DNA of 64,000 nucleotides from Heterohyrax brucei (Eukaryota; Chordata; Mammalia; Hyracoidea; Procaviidae): positions 56,480,333 through 56,544,332 of the forward strand of contig CM053141.1 of the NCBI GenBank assembly GCA_028571685.1, in the 5' to 3' direction. The notes under the pieces are model-generated. The model worked only from the letters and a program-made list of their open reading frames with translations, ran no database searches and was not told the origin of the DNA. The position numbers were made by a program, and so were the translations under genes. Positions 45,223-56,512 of this stretch are shown here, in pieces. Position 1 is the first letter of the stretch. The number at the start of each line of letters is the position of its first letter.

Positions 45223-45880
45223 CCACATCTCTGTCAGAGACTTGAGAAAAGACCTACTGTCAGATTCAGGAAACATTCAAACCGACCCAACAATGGCAAC
45301 GTGAGCCAATAAATTAGCCCAGTGCTCGCTCCTCTACCATATACTGTCTCTCAGGAAACATTTACAGGGGAAGAAGGGGTAGAGGATGATACATAAACCT
45401 CATGCCACGGAAGAAAGTTCTCCAAAGCAGCAACTTGACCTTCAGACTGTTTGATTCCAACAAAAGAGAAGTTGAGATTTCCAAACAACAATATCATTCT
45501 AGAGTATGGCTCAGGAAACCTGCTGACTAAGTTTACATGAGTTGTGTCACTTGGCCAAGCTTGTGTAACAGCCATAAGCAGAAGCTGCCTGAAAATAGAC
45601 GTGGCCCACCACATGCCACATCAGGACCTTTCGCTCCCATAAATCAGTAAGAGCTGCCACTGAAAACTCGACCCACAAGCAGCTGCAGTATATTTAACCC
45701 AGTTACACTGCATTATGTTTATCAGGTGGAGGTAGAATTAAGATTTCTAACAGAGCAATATAGGAAAAACAAATAGAATCTAATCAGAATCTGTTTGATG
45801 ACAACAATATCATAAGTCCCTCTTCTGTATACAAAACACCAATTCACTAATAAAAACTTATATAACTCTTCTAGTGCCAG
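45223..45880. other. Unassigned sequence
   Basis: Nothing recognised; normal GC without exon-like structure. Confidence 0.4.
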
Positions 45881-45884
45881 CATC

Positions 45885-46030
45885 CCTTCTAACTGCTTTA
45901 TTTAATTAATAATTATGCCCATTATACATATGAGGAAACAGAGGCCAGAAGCTACACAGGTGGATAAGCGGCAGAGCCAGAATTCAAATGCAGGCAGTCT
46001 GGCTCCAAAGTTGGTGCTCTTCACTATTAC
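45885..46030 (-). mobile_element. MIR SINE
   Basis: Complement, well preserved: CATATGAGGAAACAGAGGCC, CAGAGCCAGAATTCAAATGC, CAGTCTGGCTCCAAAG. Confidence 0.85.
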
Positions 46031-47150
46031 TTAGTCTGTACAATCTCTCCGTCCAACCATTTACTTAGTGCCTGTTGTGTGTACCTGTGCCAGGCTCTCG
46101 GGATCCAGCAGCCCATGACCTACCCCTGCGCTGTGACACAACATGCTTTGTCCTATAACAGAGACAGAAAAGAGGCCTCAGGCAGGGCCATGGCTAGCCC
46201 ATTAGGCACCTCTGTCCCAATTCACAACGAGCACGAGATGGGGACAGTTTTACCCACATGTGTCCCCTTGACCAGGCACCTCTGTGCAGTACCCACTACA
46301 CATAACTGTAGCCTTGGAAGGAATCTCAACTCAGTCTTTCCCATGAAGGGCTAGAAAAGGAGAGAACATTTAAATATGAGTAGAGAGAAAAAAAATCAAC
46401 TGATTTCTGCAATGCTATGCTCTGTGATAATTTTAATAGAAAGCAGGATCAAATGGTCATATCAGCTTCATTAATACCCATCCAATTACTATTCAATTGT
46501 TCCAGACACAGCATAGGAAGGGTAGCTAAGCAGGCTGCCCACAACAAAACAAACTCCTGGCTCCAGAACACTGTCTGTGGTCAGCTTTCAGTCCAGTTAA
46601 AAAGTCTAGGTATGGGCTGTCTTCATCAGCTGTCAGAGGCAGGGCTTCGAACCACCAGTTCTCCTCCTTGGAAGCCTGGAGCCAGCAAAGACTCAAATGC
46701 AGGGGACTCTCTCAACAGATCCAGCCCACAGGATAAACTCAGGTAGCCACGAAGTCCCCCAGAAGAATCCATTCTCCCTACTTACCACTGAGCAAGAATC
46801 CCTTAGTTGGAAGTGTAAGCCCCTTCAGCAGTGAGAAGCAGGCTCCCAGGAAAGAGGTTCTGAAGTTCTTAAGAATCAAGTAATTGTGCCGTGGGTCTGT
46901 TCTTCTGAACTAGGACTCCTTCCACAGCCTAGTCACCTTCAGACTAATTTTCTCCCACCCGTCTAACCACGGAAACCGATCTAATTCCCCCAGAGCTGTC
47001 CTCACACCACACGGCCTCCTCTCAAACAACCCATCCTCATACTAGTTCCTTCCATCTCCCACGGCAGCCTTTCCACAGAACCCTCTGCCACAGTCATGGT
47101 GTCAATGATAACGTGCTGGTGGTGATGCTGGTGTAGTTAAGACACACTGT
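46031..47150. other. Unassigned sequence
   Basis: Moderately GC-rich. 46058-46110 faintly resembles an L2 end (TGTGCCAGGCTCTCGGGATC). Two open stretches (46079-46351, 46417-46743) show no family features. Confidence 0.4.
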
Positions 47151-47154
47151 ACAT

Positions 47155-47345
47155 GACTGGTTAAGAGGGAGGGCGCTGAGCCAGATTTCCTGGACTCAAC
47201 ACAGCGCTGTCACTACCAGCTGGATTACCTTGAACATGTTAACTTTTCTGTGTCTCAGTTCCGCTCTGGGAAAAATGAAGATGATAACAATACTTCATAG
47301 AGCTATTGTGAGGATTAAATGTGCAAAGCTCTAAGAAAATGCTGC
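47155..47345 (+). mobile_element. MIR SINE
   Basis: CTGGTTAAGAGGGAGGGCGC, TACCTTGAACATGTTAACTT, GTGTCTCAGTTCCGC, GTGAGGATTAAATGTGC. A T run at 47368-47383 follows. Confidence 0.8.
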
Positions 47346-47429
47346 CAATACAAATAACGCTGGGTTTTTTTTTTTTTTTTTTGGCTATGACGAAGTAGAA
47401 GGACAGATAAGAGGAGAAACTACCAGCAC

Positions 47430-47615
47430 TGTTCTAAGAATCATGTATTATTTCAGCTAATCTAGACAACCAAACCAAGAAGTAGTTACTTGTGTTGTTC
47501 CCATTTTATGGATTAGGAAAATGAGGCACTGAAAAGTAATTTGCCCTAAATTACAAAGTGCTGGAACCAGGCACTTAATCCAAAGCTTATAGCATTCATT
47601 CTTAACCATTAAACA
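47430..47615 (-). mobile_element. MIR SINE
   Basis: Complement: TTGTTCCCATTTTATGGATT, AAATGAGGCACTGAAAAG, AAATTACAAAGTGCTGGAAC, CATTCTTAACCATT. Confidence 0.75.
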
Positions 47616-47759
47616 AACTTCTCTGCATCTGCAAAAGCTTTGTTAAATGTGTTTTCTACATTGTGACCCAACTAAAGACCTCTAGATCATCCTCCAGGTC
47701 TCCAGGTCCCTTCTTCTCTACCCTTAGGTTAATCTGCCCACCTCCTTTTAAGACTCCTG

Positions 47760-49115
47760 ACCTGAAGTTCTTTCTAGAGCTTCCTCCCTCTCCTTCTTAA
47801 GGAGGTCTACCAACCTCCCTGTCATCCCCTGAGGATACTTCACGTGTAGCTCAGTCTTTTCACTCCAGCCTAAATCCTACCATCACCTTGATAACTTCAC
47901 CAACACTGAGCCCCATCCCATATCTCGGCTGTACTCTCCTGTCCTCTGTTTCAGGGGTCCTGGCCTTCTTTCACCACTCTGTTTCCAGTACCTTCATGCC
48001 ACATACTGGAGCCTTCACCTCAGGGAACTGCTCTGTCTCTGCTATCTTAACCCCACACATCCTATTGTCTGCCCACAGGGAACTTTCTCTTCTTCCAGTT
48101 ACTCAAAACAACACCTACTGTTCAACTTCATCAAGACTACCAGTATCCTGCATCATCGATTTTCCATTTTCACTTCCTTCCTTTCTTTACCTTAGGTTTC
48201 ATGACCTGTCACATCAAGCACTTTCTTGCCAATGCCCTAAATCCCTTTACCTCATTCATCAATCTCCCAGGAAAAATCCTAACCCTTGCCAACTTAATTG
48301 TCCATTTTCTCAACAGCTACATCCCAGACAGCTATGAAGACTGCAAGAAAAAAAAGAAAAAAATCACATAAACCACCAGATTTGTGTCACTGGGTCACGG
48401 TCTTCAATTTCAACACAGCACAGCAATCAATTCTTCCATTTTCCCAATCATCTCTGGTCTGCAGTCTTCACTGCAGCTGCTTCCCTCCTTCTCTGTTCAA
48501 GTTACTACCCACCGACACTTCGGTCACTTACAGCTCAATGACCAGACGTTCTACTTCATCAGCATTAAGCACCATGACCTGACGTTCTACTTTATCAGCA
48601 TTAAAACCATCTCAATCCAGCCCTGTTTCAAAACGGACATGACCCCTCAACCTTCTTCTCCCCTCCAGTCTCAGCTCTTTCTTCTCCTTTACAGTGAAAT
48701 TTCTTGAAAGATTTCATTACAACAACTTCATTCCCTTACCTTCCACTCTTCCCCTAATCTATACCTTCTTCCTAACCAGTCCTCTGAAAGTGCTCAAGAC
48801 AACGTCACCAATGGCATGAATCCAGTGACCATTTTCCAGTCATTGTTTTCCATGATCTCTGAACAACTTTTAACACAAATGACCACTTCTTTCCCAGAAA
48901 CAGTCTTCCTCCTCAGCTTGCCAGAAACAGGATTCACATTTACTTCCTACCTCTCTCAATTCCTTTTCAGGCTCCTTTGTGGACTCCCTTTCTTCTGTTA
49001 ATTCCATGAAGGCTGAGTCCATACTACATGCCACCGCTGACTAGGCCTGGGCTTCCGAATCTGAGTTCCTCTCTTCCCACTCTGCACAATCTCTCCTGGG
49101 TAAGTGAATACATGG
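47760..49115 (+). mobile_element. L2 LINE, ORF2 region
   Basis: From about 48690 the match to remembered L2 ORF2 is good: TTTCTTGAAAGATTTCATTA, CAAGACAACGTCACCAATGG, CAGGCTCCTTTGTGGACTCC, CTCTCCTGGG. 47760-48690 has the same C/T-rich style and sits in the expected place upstream but is less certain. Open stretches here (149 codons at 47888) follow from base bias, not from an intact gene. Confidence 0.6.
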
Positions 49116-49154
49116 CCAGAGCTCTCGTTATCATCTAATCTAAACGATCTTAAT

Positions 49155-49340
49155 CTAAACAATTAAGAATCTGTGGCATTAGCCAGGTCTGAGTTCAAAT
49201 CTGACTCCATTGTGTCTTGGGCATGACATTCAATTTCTCTAAGACACAGTTTTCTAATTTCCAAAATCATAGTAGTAAATAACTAGTGCATGAAAAACTC
49301 TTAGCACTGTGCCTTTCACGTAATATTAATAACATCTTAG
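49155..49340 (+). mobile_element. MIR SINE
   Basis: GGCATTAGCCAGGTCTGAGT, TCAAATCTGACTCCATTG, TCTCTAAGACACAGTTTTCT, CTTAGCACTGTGCCTTTCAC. Confidence 0.75.
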
Positions 49341-49352
49341 TACACAAACCAG

Positions 49353-49514
49353 GAAACCAAACCCACTGCCATTGAGTCAATGGTGACTCACAGCAACATT
49401 TTACGACAGAGTAGAACTGCCCCGTAGAGTTTCCAAGCAGCATCTTGTGGATCTGAGCTGCTGACCTTTGGCTAGTAGATGTAACACTTAACCACTATGC
49501 CACCAGGGTTTCCA
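49353..49514 (-). mobile_element. AfroSINE-like SINE, short form
   Basis: Minus strand, complete: AAACCAAACCCACTGCCATT, GTAGAACTGCCCCGTAGAG, GAGCTGCTGACCTTTGGCT, CACCAGGGTTTCC. Confidence 0.9.
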
Positions 49515-49708
49515 ACATTCCAATAAATGTTAGGTATTATTTTTAACTATATGTTCAAACTTCATCTCCTACTAGAAAAACTTAACTACTTGCAACCTCA
49601 ACTTAGCTTTCTCACAGGCAGCTCAAACTTGGTAACTTCAAGATCAAGCTCTCCAATCTACCTCCCTGTCTGGTATTTCTTCAAGTGCTATCATAGTCCA
49701 TGACCCCA

Positions 49709-50232
49709 TGACCCATCTCAACTGTGCTCCCCCCAAAATGGGTGTAGCCATGTGGCTGGACCACGATTCCCAATATTTTATGTTTGTCCCCCATTCTGTG
49801 ATTTTCCTACACTATATGTTAGAGGATTAGGGTGGGACTGTAAATTCCTTCAGAAGATCACCTCCCTGCTCCACTGTGAAGGGAGGTTTCCTGGAGTATG
49901 GCTTGTACCACCCTTTGTCCTTTCATCCTACAAGAGATAAAAGGAAAGGGAAGCAAGCAGAGAACTGGGAATCTCACACCATCAAGAAAGCAGCACTGGG
50001 AGAACAGCACATCCTTCAAACCTAAGGTTCCTGAGCCAAGATGCCCCTGACCAAAGACTGATGCAACACGAGGGCTTTTCTCCAGAGCTGACAGAGGGAA
50101 AGACTTCTCCTGGAGCAGATACCCTGAATGCAGACTTGTAACCTACTGGGCGGTGTAAGAATCAACTTTCCTTTGTTAAAGTCCATTGACTTTGTGGTAT
50201 CTCTGGTAGAGCAGCACTAGCTGACCAAAACA
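49709..50232 (+). mobile_element. Solo LTR, ERVL-type (family A)
   Basis: Aligns with 24008-24541 along its length (GGGTGTAGCCATGTGGCTGG, TTAGAGGATTAGGGTGGGAC, GAGCAGCACTAGCTGACC). Ends AAAACA. No clear flanking duplication; the first bases are the least certain. No internal viral sequence. Confidence 0.78.
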
Positions 50233-50234
50233 AT

Positions 50235-51232
50235 GGTCATAAAATCTTCAACATTCCTCTCACCAAGAGATGGTGTCTACGTCTCCTGCCCTTGAAGCTG
50301 AGCGGGCATCTGTGACCACCTTGATGGACACAGTACAGTACAAGTGATGCTGCAAGACTACAAGGCTGAGTTAGAAAGGCTCAGGCAGGTTCTGCCAGTT
50401 TCTCTTGGCGAAACCTTGCTCTGCTGCAGCTGTCCCATTTCCTGTTTTGCCATCCTTGCAAACCATGGATTCTGACCTCTGTTGCAAGCACTAAATCTTG
50501 GAGCACATGCAAACCACGGGAATTGTGTCCTTATCTTACCCTAGACTTAAGCATCACAGGCAGGCAAGATGCTCTGCAGCCCACAGCTCTACCCAAGTCC
50601 ATTTGGAAAGCAAGAAGTCCCACAATGGTCCTATGATTCAGCATCCCGATCTCCATAGGGGCAGGGGGCTGGGGTGTAAGGTCTGTGCTGCCAATCCCTG
50701 CCCCTATCCCGGACTTGAGGAAATCAAAGGTCTCCAGCCCCATCAAACTGGGAAATGTGGCCTTTGGTGGCACTAGGCCCTACATTGTTCCTTTTGGGTA
50801 CGGACATCAATGTGTCACTTTTGGTTTGCCTTGTGGAGCGGCATCCGTCTTATTTCGAATGGCTAATAAGACAGAACAAGAGCTCTTAAGGAATTCAGCT
50901 AATCAGTACTTTCGGTCTGTGAGCCTTCAGCCACTGTCACAGGCCATAAGGTAGAATGATCACCTAAAGAGAGAGGCCCAGGAACCCAAGTTTCAAGAGT
51001 CGCTGGCTCTTGGGAGTGTTCCAGCCCAGGTACTATACAAACCTGGAAAAGACTCCCTAAAATGACCCCAGCCACCCTGATTGTAGTTTCATGAGGGATG
51101 CTGACAAGAACTGCCTAGCTGAGCTCAGATAACCCCCAGATTCACGAGTAAAATAAATTACTGTGATTGTTTTAAGTCACCATTGTAAGATAGTTTGTTA
51201 CTCAGTATAATAGATAACAGAACAATGTCCAA
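50235..51232 (+). mobile_element. Old LTR-like repeat in two halves
   Basis: Left half to about 50455 (GATGGTGTCTACGTCTCC, GGGCATCTGTGACCACCTTG), right half from about 50965 (GAACTGCCTAGCTGAGCTCA, TTCACGAGTAAAATAAATTA, GATTGTTTTAAGTCACC, TTGTTACTCAG). I remember both as the two ends of one old mammalian LTR-type repeat. About 500 bp of unassigned sequence lies between. Confidence 0.45.
50460..50960. other. Unassigned GC-richer insert
   Basis: Lies between the halves of the old repeat. Two overlapping plus-strand open stretches (50498-50773, 92 codons; 50637-50951, about 105 codons) and one minus (50531-50773) are open at once, which is more often a sign of composition than coding. I recognise no family; an old LTR or a retrocopy are both possible. 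Confidence 0.35.
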
Positions 51233-51249
51233 GTCAAAATCCTGAGAAT

Positions 51250-52175
51250 TGTCGCTTCCTCTGTTCTCTTCTTCCACATCCAATTACAAAACTATGTCAG
51301 TTCTTAAAATGTTGCTTAAATCCATCAACTTTTCTGCATTCTTCCTCTCCTCACCTGATTCTAAATACCAGAATCTCATTCCTGGATCAGGACCTCTGCC
51401 TAGCTGGTCTTCTTGCTCCAGTCTGACCTCCCTTTACAGTCCTTCACTATACTGCACCTAGACCTGACCACGTCTTTCCAAGCAAACTTTCAGAGTTCTA
51501 ATGAGGTATCCCTAGCTGGGCTTTTCACATCTGGTCGCACTCCTAACCCTGCTCCAGACACACTGAGCCCTTGGAGTTCCTTGAAATCACATGATTTTTT
51601 TCATTCCCAAATATCAGCACTAGCTGTTCCCTCTGCCTCTCCCTGGTCCTGTCTGTCCTCAGGCCAACAAAACTTCAAACTAAAAAGGACTCCTATAGGA
51701 AGCTTTCCTCAGCTCCGAAGTCTAGGGTAGGTTCCCCTCTCATGTGCTGCGTTCAAAAAAAAAGTTGCTATCGAATAGATTCTGACTTGCAGTGACCCTA
51801 CTGGACAAGGTATAACCACCCATAAGGTTTCCAGGGCTATAATCTCTGTAGCAGCAGACTGCCATATGTCTCCCCCATCAAGTGGCTGATTCAAATTGCT
51901 GACCTTTTGGTTAACAATCGAGTGCTTAACTACTATGCCACCAGAGCTCCTTATGTGCACCCTTATCAACCTTTATTTTCCTCTATATATGAAGATACAA
52001 AGTTATATTTTGCCACTCTAAAACATAATTGATTGTTTTACACCTCTACAAGACTATGAGTTTCTTAAGGGCAGGCCATGTCCTACTTGTGTCTCTTTAC
52101 TGACTAGAACAGCACCAGGACATAAAGGCTAATTAAAACATAATACTAATTACAGTAAATGAGTGAATGAATAAT
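51250..52175 (+). mobile_element. L2 LINE 3' end, split by a SINE
   Basis: Left part C/T-rich L2 ORF2 style (CTTCTTGCTCCAGTCTGACC, AACTAAAAAGGACTCC). Right part after the SINE is the clear L2 terminus: GACTATGAGTTTCTTAAGGG, CATGTCCTACTTGTGTCTC, AACAGCACCAGGACATAAAG, GAGTGAATGAATAA. Confidence 0.75.
51757..51950 (-). mobile_element. AfroSINE-like SINE, long form
   Basis: Minus strand: AAAAAGTTGCTATCGAATAG, CCAGGGCTATAATCTCTGTA, GCAGACTGCCATATGTC, CTATGCCACCAGAGCTCC. Inserted in L2. Confidence 0.88.
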
Positions 52176-52466
52176 AAATCAAATTAGAAAAAAATGGAAA
52201 GATGCGCAGCTTCAGAACGGAAATAAGAGCTCAGAAAAGATTTTAAATGAGAGACATTTCAGGCCATCTACCCAACTCCATCATTTTGAAGATAAACAAG
52301 ACTGAAGTCAAAAAAACTGACTAGCTTGCCTAACCCCCAGACACTGAATCAGCCAGGTAACTGACTCCTATGCTACCATTTCCAATTCTATCAGCAATAG
52401 CAGAATTTACCAACAAATAACTTAACTGGATAATACAATGTGAGAACTTCAGAAAATTGCCAAATA

Positions 52467-52652
52467 CAGTAAAACCTGTGAAATCCAGAACCTATGTACG
52501 GCAGAAACCCACCGGAGAAGGAAAACTCAAATATTGTCCACTAAATAGAGAGTGACAGAAAAGCAGCAACTGCACCATGAAAGGTGAAAAACTTGCAAGG
52601 CTCAGAGAAACCAAGAAGTCCAGTCAAGTTCTGGCTCTTACAGATTTCACTG
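52467..52652. mobile_element. Small inverted-repeat DNA transposon (TA-target, Tigger-like MITE)
   Basis: 186 bp from CAGTAAAACCTGTGAAATCC to CTTACAGATTTCACTG. The ends pair as inverted repeats over about 25 bp, and TA flanks both sides (52465-52466, 52653-52654). Second copy of 13799-13988. Confidence 0.8.
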
Positions 52653-52720
52653 TAATTCCTCCAAACCAAAAGAATTGCTTTAACATCTTTTTTTATTACA
52701 TCGTTCTAGTTTCTAGTCAA

Positions 52721-52920
52721 GGAGCCCTGGCAACAGAATGGTAAAGCTCTGAACTGCTAACCAAAAGGCAGATGTTTTTAATGCACCAGCTGCTCCACAG
52801 CAGAAAAGACCTGGTGATCTGCTCCTGTAAGATTACAGCCTAGGAAACGCTGTGAGGCAATTCAACTCCATCACATATGAGCTAGAGATAGAATCAACTC
52901 AAACGCATGTAACAACAACA
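52721..52920 (+). mobile_element. AfroSINE-like SINE, long form
   Basis: Plus strand, complete: AGGAGCCCTGGCAACAGAAT, CAGCAGAAAAGACCTGGTGA, TCTGCTCCTGTAAGATTACA, GAATCAACTCAAACGCATG, tail TAACAACAACA like the RTE copies. Confidence 0.9.
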
Positions 52921-53148
52921 GTGTCTAGTAATTTAAAGTAGCTCTGGCCAACTGTCAATTTCTTTAGAGTGCACACCCTCTCAGAATGGCTAAATAAAAT
53001 GAATGACAATATGAAGTATTGATGAGGATGTAGAATAGCTATAATTACTAATTGGTACAGCCACCTACGAAAAACGTTTGCCAATATTTTGTAAATCTAA
53101 ATGTACATATACTCTATGGTGCTATGATTCCATTCTTGGGTATATACC

Positions 53149-53650
53149 TGTTTTAGTCAGCTAGGGCTGCTCTAACAGAAATACCACAGAGTGGATGGCT
53201 TTAACAAAAAAAAGATTTATTCTTACACAGTCCGGTAGGTTGCAAGTCCATATTCAGGGTGTCCGCTCCAGGGAAAGACTTTCCCCTTGACGGCTCTGGA
53301 GAAAAGTCCGGTATTGCATCAGTCATTGTCCAGGGAGTGTCCTAACGCAAGAACCTCTGGTCTGAACGACGCGCTCTGCTCCCGGTGCTGCTTGCTTGAT
53401 GGTAGCGAGGTTCTCAAATTGTCCTTGGTTCTTTTTCCTTTTATTCCTTGCAAGCTAAAAGCATTAAGGGTGGGGCAAGCCATACTCCAGGGAAACTTTC
53501 CCCATAGCAGGAATTCACAGCCCCACCCTAATCCTTTAACATACAGGTTAGCAAAACCACACAATGGAGGACAGTCCCAAGATACTGGGAACCATATCCC
53601 AGCCACGTGGCTGCACACATTTTTGGGGGGACACAATTCAAACCATGACA
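53149..53650 (-). mobile_element. Solo LTR, ERVL-type (family A), exact 5-bp target duplication
   Basis: 502 bp in reverse orientation: on the minus strand it starts TGTCATGGTTTGAATTGTGT and ends with CTAAAACA. Perfect ATACC at 53144-53148 and 53651-53655. The best-bounded LTR in the window; it lies within an old L1. No internal viral sequence. Confidence 0.92.
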
Positions 53651-54161
53651 ATACCCAACAGAAAGCAGGGCTTATTTTTCACCAAAAACAAATACAAGAC
53701 TTTTTAGCAGCTTTATTCCAAATACCCCAAAACTGAAAACACTTGAGATTGCACTTTTTCTGAAACCCCAACTATAGAGAATCTAGTCTAGGAATCAGAA
53801 TCACATTGATGCAAACGAGTTTTGGTCAAAGACAAATGATCTAAGCTACAATTTCCTCACTGGCAAAAGTCAATATAAATGCTTGCCCATCAACAACAGA
53901 ACAGATAAATAATTGGTATACTCATACAATAGATATTATAGTACAATGAAAAACAACAAACTACCAACTCATGAAACAACATGGATGAATCTCATAGTGA
54001 CAGGGAGTGAAAGAAATCACACACAAAACAATACATGTTTGTCATCCCATTTATATGAATCTCAAAAGCAGGAAGTACTGCCTGGGGCGGGCTACAAGCG
54101 AACCTTCTGGAGTGCTGGAAATGTTTACATCTCCATCTAAGGGTTATGAGGCATCCCAAAA

Positions 54162-54325
54162 AAACCAAACCCACTGCTGTCGTGTAGATTCCAACTCATA
54201 GCGACCCTACAGGACAGAGTAAAACTGCCCAATAGAGTTTCCAAGAAGTGCCTGATGGATTCAAACTATTGACATTTTGATTAGCACTTGATGTAGCACT
54301 TAACTACTACACCACCAGGGTTTCC
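54162..54325 (-). mobile_element. AfroSINE-like SINE, short form
   Basis: Minus strand, complete: AACCAAACCCACTGCTGTCG, CCAACTCATAGCGACCCTAC, CACCACCAGGGTTTCC. Inserted in the L1 3' UTR. Confidence 0.9.
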
Positions 54326-54769
54326 TTACAGGGTATAGGTATATATAAATTCATCTATACCTTTAAGATTCATGCACTTTGTAAGATATGTAAGTTATAG
54401 TTAAATTTTCAAAAAGACAATTTCTTCAAGTGAATAAAAATTTTAATTTAACAAAAAGACAAGTAGACATTAGCTTTATATAGCACCTGATGTTCAAGTA
54501 GTACTTTGTATACATCATCTCATTCACCCCTCGAAAAACCGTATGTTAAAATTTTTACATAAATAAGCTTCTCAGATGACTTAACACTCAAAATTTGTAC
54601 CTTACAAACTCTTTGAACAGAAAGAAAGGAGGGAATAAAAACTAAAATGATAGGAACGAGATAACTTTTACATTCTTGAGACTAGAAGAAAAAATATTAT
54701 CTTAAATATAAGTAAACTGCTGAATAGACTACCAAAATAAAAAATTGTCCAAGGTGAAGGACAACTTTT

Positions 54770-55586
54770 TGGTTTCTGGCCCTTACAATGTACAAGAAAG
54801 CATGGGACCTGAAGCACTAGATGGGACCCAGCACCATCAATGACAGCCTGAAGGGAAGGCACAAAAATGTTATGCATACCACTTCAGTGAGTGGAGTCTG
54901 GGGTCTTAAAAGTTAACAAGCTGCCATCTAAACAGCACTAATTGGTCCCAATCTACCTGGACCAGAGCTAAGAGGACATCAAGGGCAGGAGGAAAATATA
55001 AGTCTAGCTCATAGAAGGTGTCATATAATCCAGAGACTAATTTAGCACAGAACCAGAAGAAGCAGATGGTGCCCGGCCACCACCAATGACTGCCAGGACA
55101 GGACTCACAATACAGAGCCCCTGACATGTCAGGAAAAACATGAGCATGCAGAACCAGAACTCAACAAATGACTACAATGGATGGTCCTTGGGTCTGCAGG
55201 GTTCCCTGGTAGGGTGGCCCCTGGACTCTCTAACCCCAAACCGCATCCAGTAACAATGCCAGGTCCCCAGACAAAGACTGATTTGGACTATATGAGACAT
55301 GCAGTGATCCCGGCACCAAACAAATTTTGAGGCTTAAATACATACATGGGGGCTGTCCAAGAAGCTCATTGCTAGAGGTGAGAAGATAAAGTGAGGGGGG
55401 GCAGGTCTTGATCACACAGGTATGAGAACTTCTAGATGATAAGGGGGGTCGTGCACTGTCACAGAAGGTTGGAGAAGGGAGAGGACAGCAAGCAGAATAG
55501 TGGCGTGAGTTCCAAATGTTACAGGGCAAACTGAATTGGGCTGCTTACTTGTACTTAAATCATAGTAAGATTTATTTTAAAAAAAA
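54770..55586 (+). mobile_element. L1 3' UTR
   Basis: GTGAGTGGAGTCTGGGGTCT with TAAAAGTTAACAAGCTGCCA, AGAAGCAGATGGTGCCCGGC, CACCACCAATGACTGCC and an A run at 55578-55586. The block order matches 58825-59475, with a different distal half. Confidence 0.7.
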
Positions 55587-55726
55587 ATGTACAAGAAAGA
55601 ACATGTTCCTTCATAATGTTTAGTTAAATTAATTCAGAAAGTAACACTGTACATTGCCATATTGAAGTGGGGAAAAAACCCTCCACAGTGTCACTAATGA
55701 AGGAAAAAAATATCCAGGATAACACA

Positions 55727-55730
<4 letters not shown>

Positions 55731-55764
<34 letters not shown>
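55731..55764. repeat. (CA)17 microsatellite
   Basis: Uninterrupted CA for 34 bases, with a short imperfect leader from 55722. Likely polymorphic. Confidence 0.95.
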
Positions 55765-55765
<1 letters not shown>

Positions 55766-55975
55766 CTCCCTTTATGTGCACTTGCCCCTACTATTGATAG
55801 TATTAAATCAAGTCATGTGAGCTCTTCTACAAACCCGTACAGAGATCACTACAATATCTTTTGTTTTTAAGGTAGGTTACAATTTCTGGGCTTTTATTAC
55901 TGCTGGTCTTCACAGCGGCCTCAATGTTAATGACTTTGCAAATGGGGAAATCATAGCTTAGGATCATTTGTCTTA

Positions 55976-56020
55976 AATGAAAACTCACTGCCATCAGAAT
56001 GATTCTGATTCATAGACTAG
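55976..56020 (-). mobile_element. SINE 3' end scrap
   Basis: GAAAACTCACTGCCATCAGA and TGATTCTGATTCATAGAC resemble the complement of the SINE core. Weak. Confidence 0.4.
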
Positions 56021-56242
56021 ATTCCCTGTTGCTGGGATTTTAGAAACAGGCACAGTCTAAATGCATTCACACACACATACAAACTTACGGACTGACACAG
56101 GATTGTTGTTTTTTACTCTGCAAGATAATGACATTTTAAGAGAAAAGGAAAAGTAAACTTGTGATTCACTAACAGTTCAGTATAGAGGATATCTCAATAC
56201 CTACAAAAAGTTGGGAAAATAAATCCTCAAACTTTGCTTTCT

Positions 56243-56291
56243 ATTCTGTGCTGTCCAGCTATGAGTTGGAACTGACTCAACAGCAGCGGGC
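56243..56291 (+). mobile_element. SINE 3' end scrap
   Basis: TATTCTGTGCTGTCCAGCTA, TGAGTTGGAACTGACTCAAC, AGCAGCGGGCT. Ends next to the reverse tail-only insert at 56299. Confidence 0.65.
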
Positions 56292-56298
56292 TTTCAAT

Positions 56299-56337
56299 GC
56301 CAAGCCAAGTGCCGTTGAGTCGGATCCAACTCATGGT
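56299..56337 (-). mobile_element. Tail-only RTE/SINE insert, 39 bp, 7-bp target duplication
   Basis: GCCAAGCCAAGTGCCGTTGA, GTCGGATCCAACTCATGG only. TTTCAAT occurs on both sides (56292-56298 and 56338-56344). The site is the end of an older SINE scrap. Confidence 0.82.
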
Positions 56338-56512
56338 TTTCAATATGTATATTACTTTCTTTTTTATTACTTTGCAACATTTTCCTAATATTTCTACTTG
56401 GGCTGTGGACTGAGATTTGGGAAACACTTCACAGCATACAAGCAAGAATTGGCACCTGGGACTCACATCAGGGCTTCCAAGTCAATTATTTTTCTTCTCT
56501 GTCCCAAGAATG

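Larger units (their letters stand above)
52935..54418 (+). mobile_element. Old L1 (L1M-type) 3' part, carrying an LTR and a SINE
   Basis: Pieces in L1 order: CACCCTCTCAGAATGGC, GATGAGGATGTAGAATAGCT, GATTCCATTCTTGGGTATAT; after the LTR, TTTTTAGCAGCTTTATTCCA; then CAACATGGATGAATCTCATA, ATTTATATGAATCTCAAAAG; after the SINE, the 3' end TAAGATTCATGCACTTTGTA. Removing both inserts restores a continuous L1 3' region. Confidence 0.78.

Noticed and set aside
47888-48337. 149-codon open stretch on the plus strand
   Set aside because: Lies in C/T-rich L2-like sequence; openness follows from base composition.
53287-53736. 149-codon open stretch on the plus strand and 110-codon one on the minus
   Set aside because: Both lie almost wholly within a solo LTR, which does not encode protein.
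55722-55764. Possible CRISPR-like or satellite array
   Set aside because: Plain CA microsatellite with no spacers.
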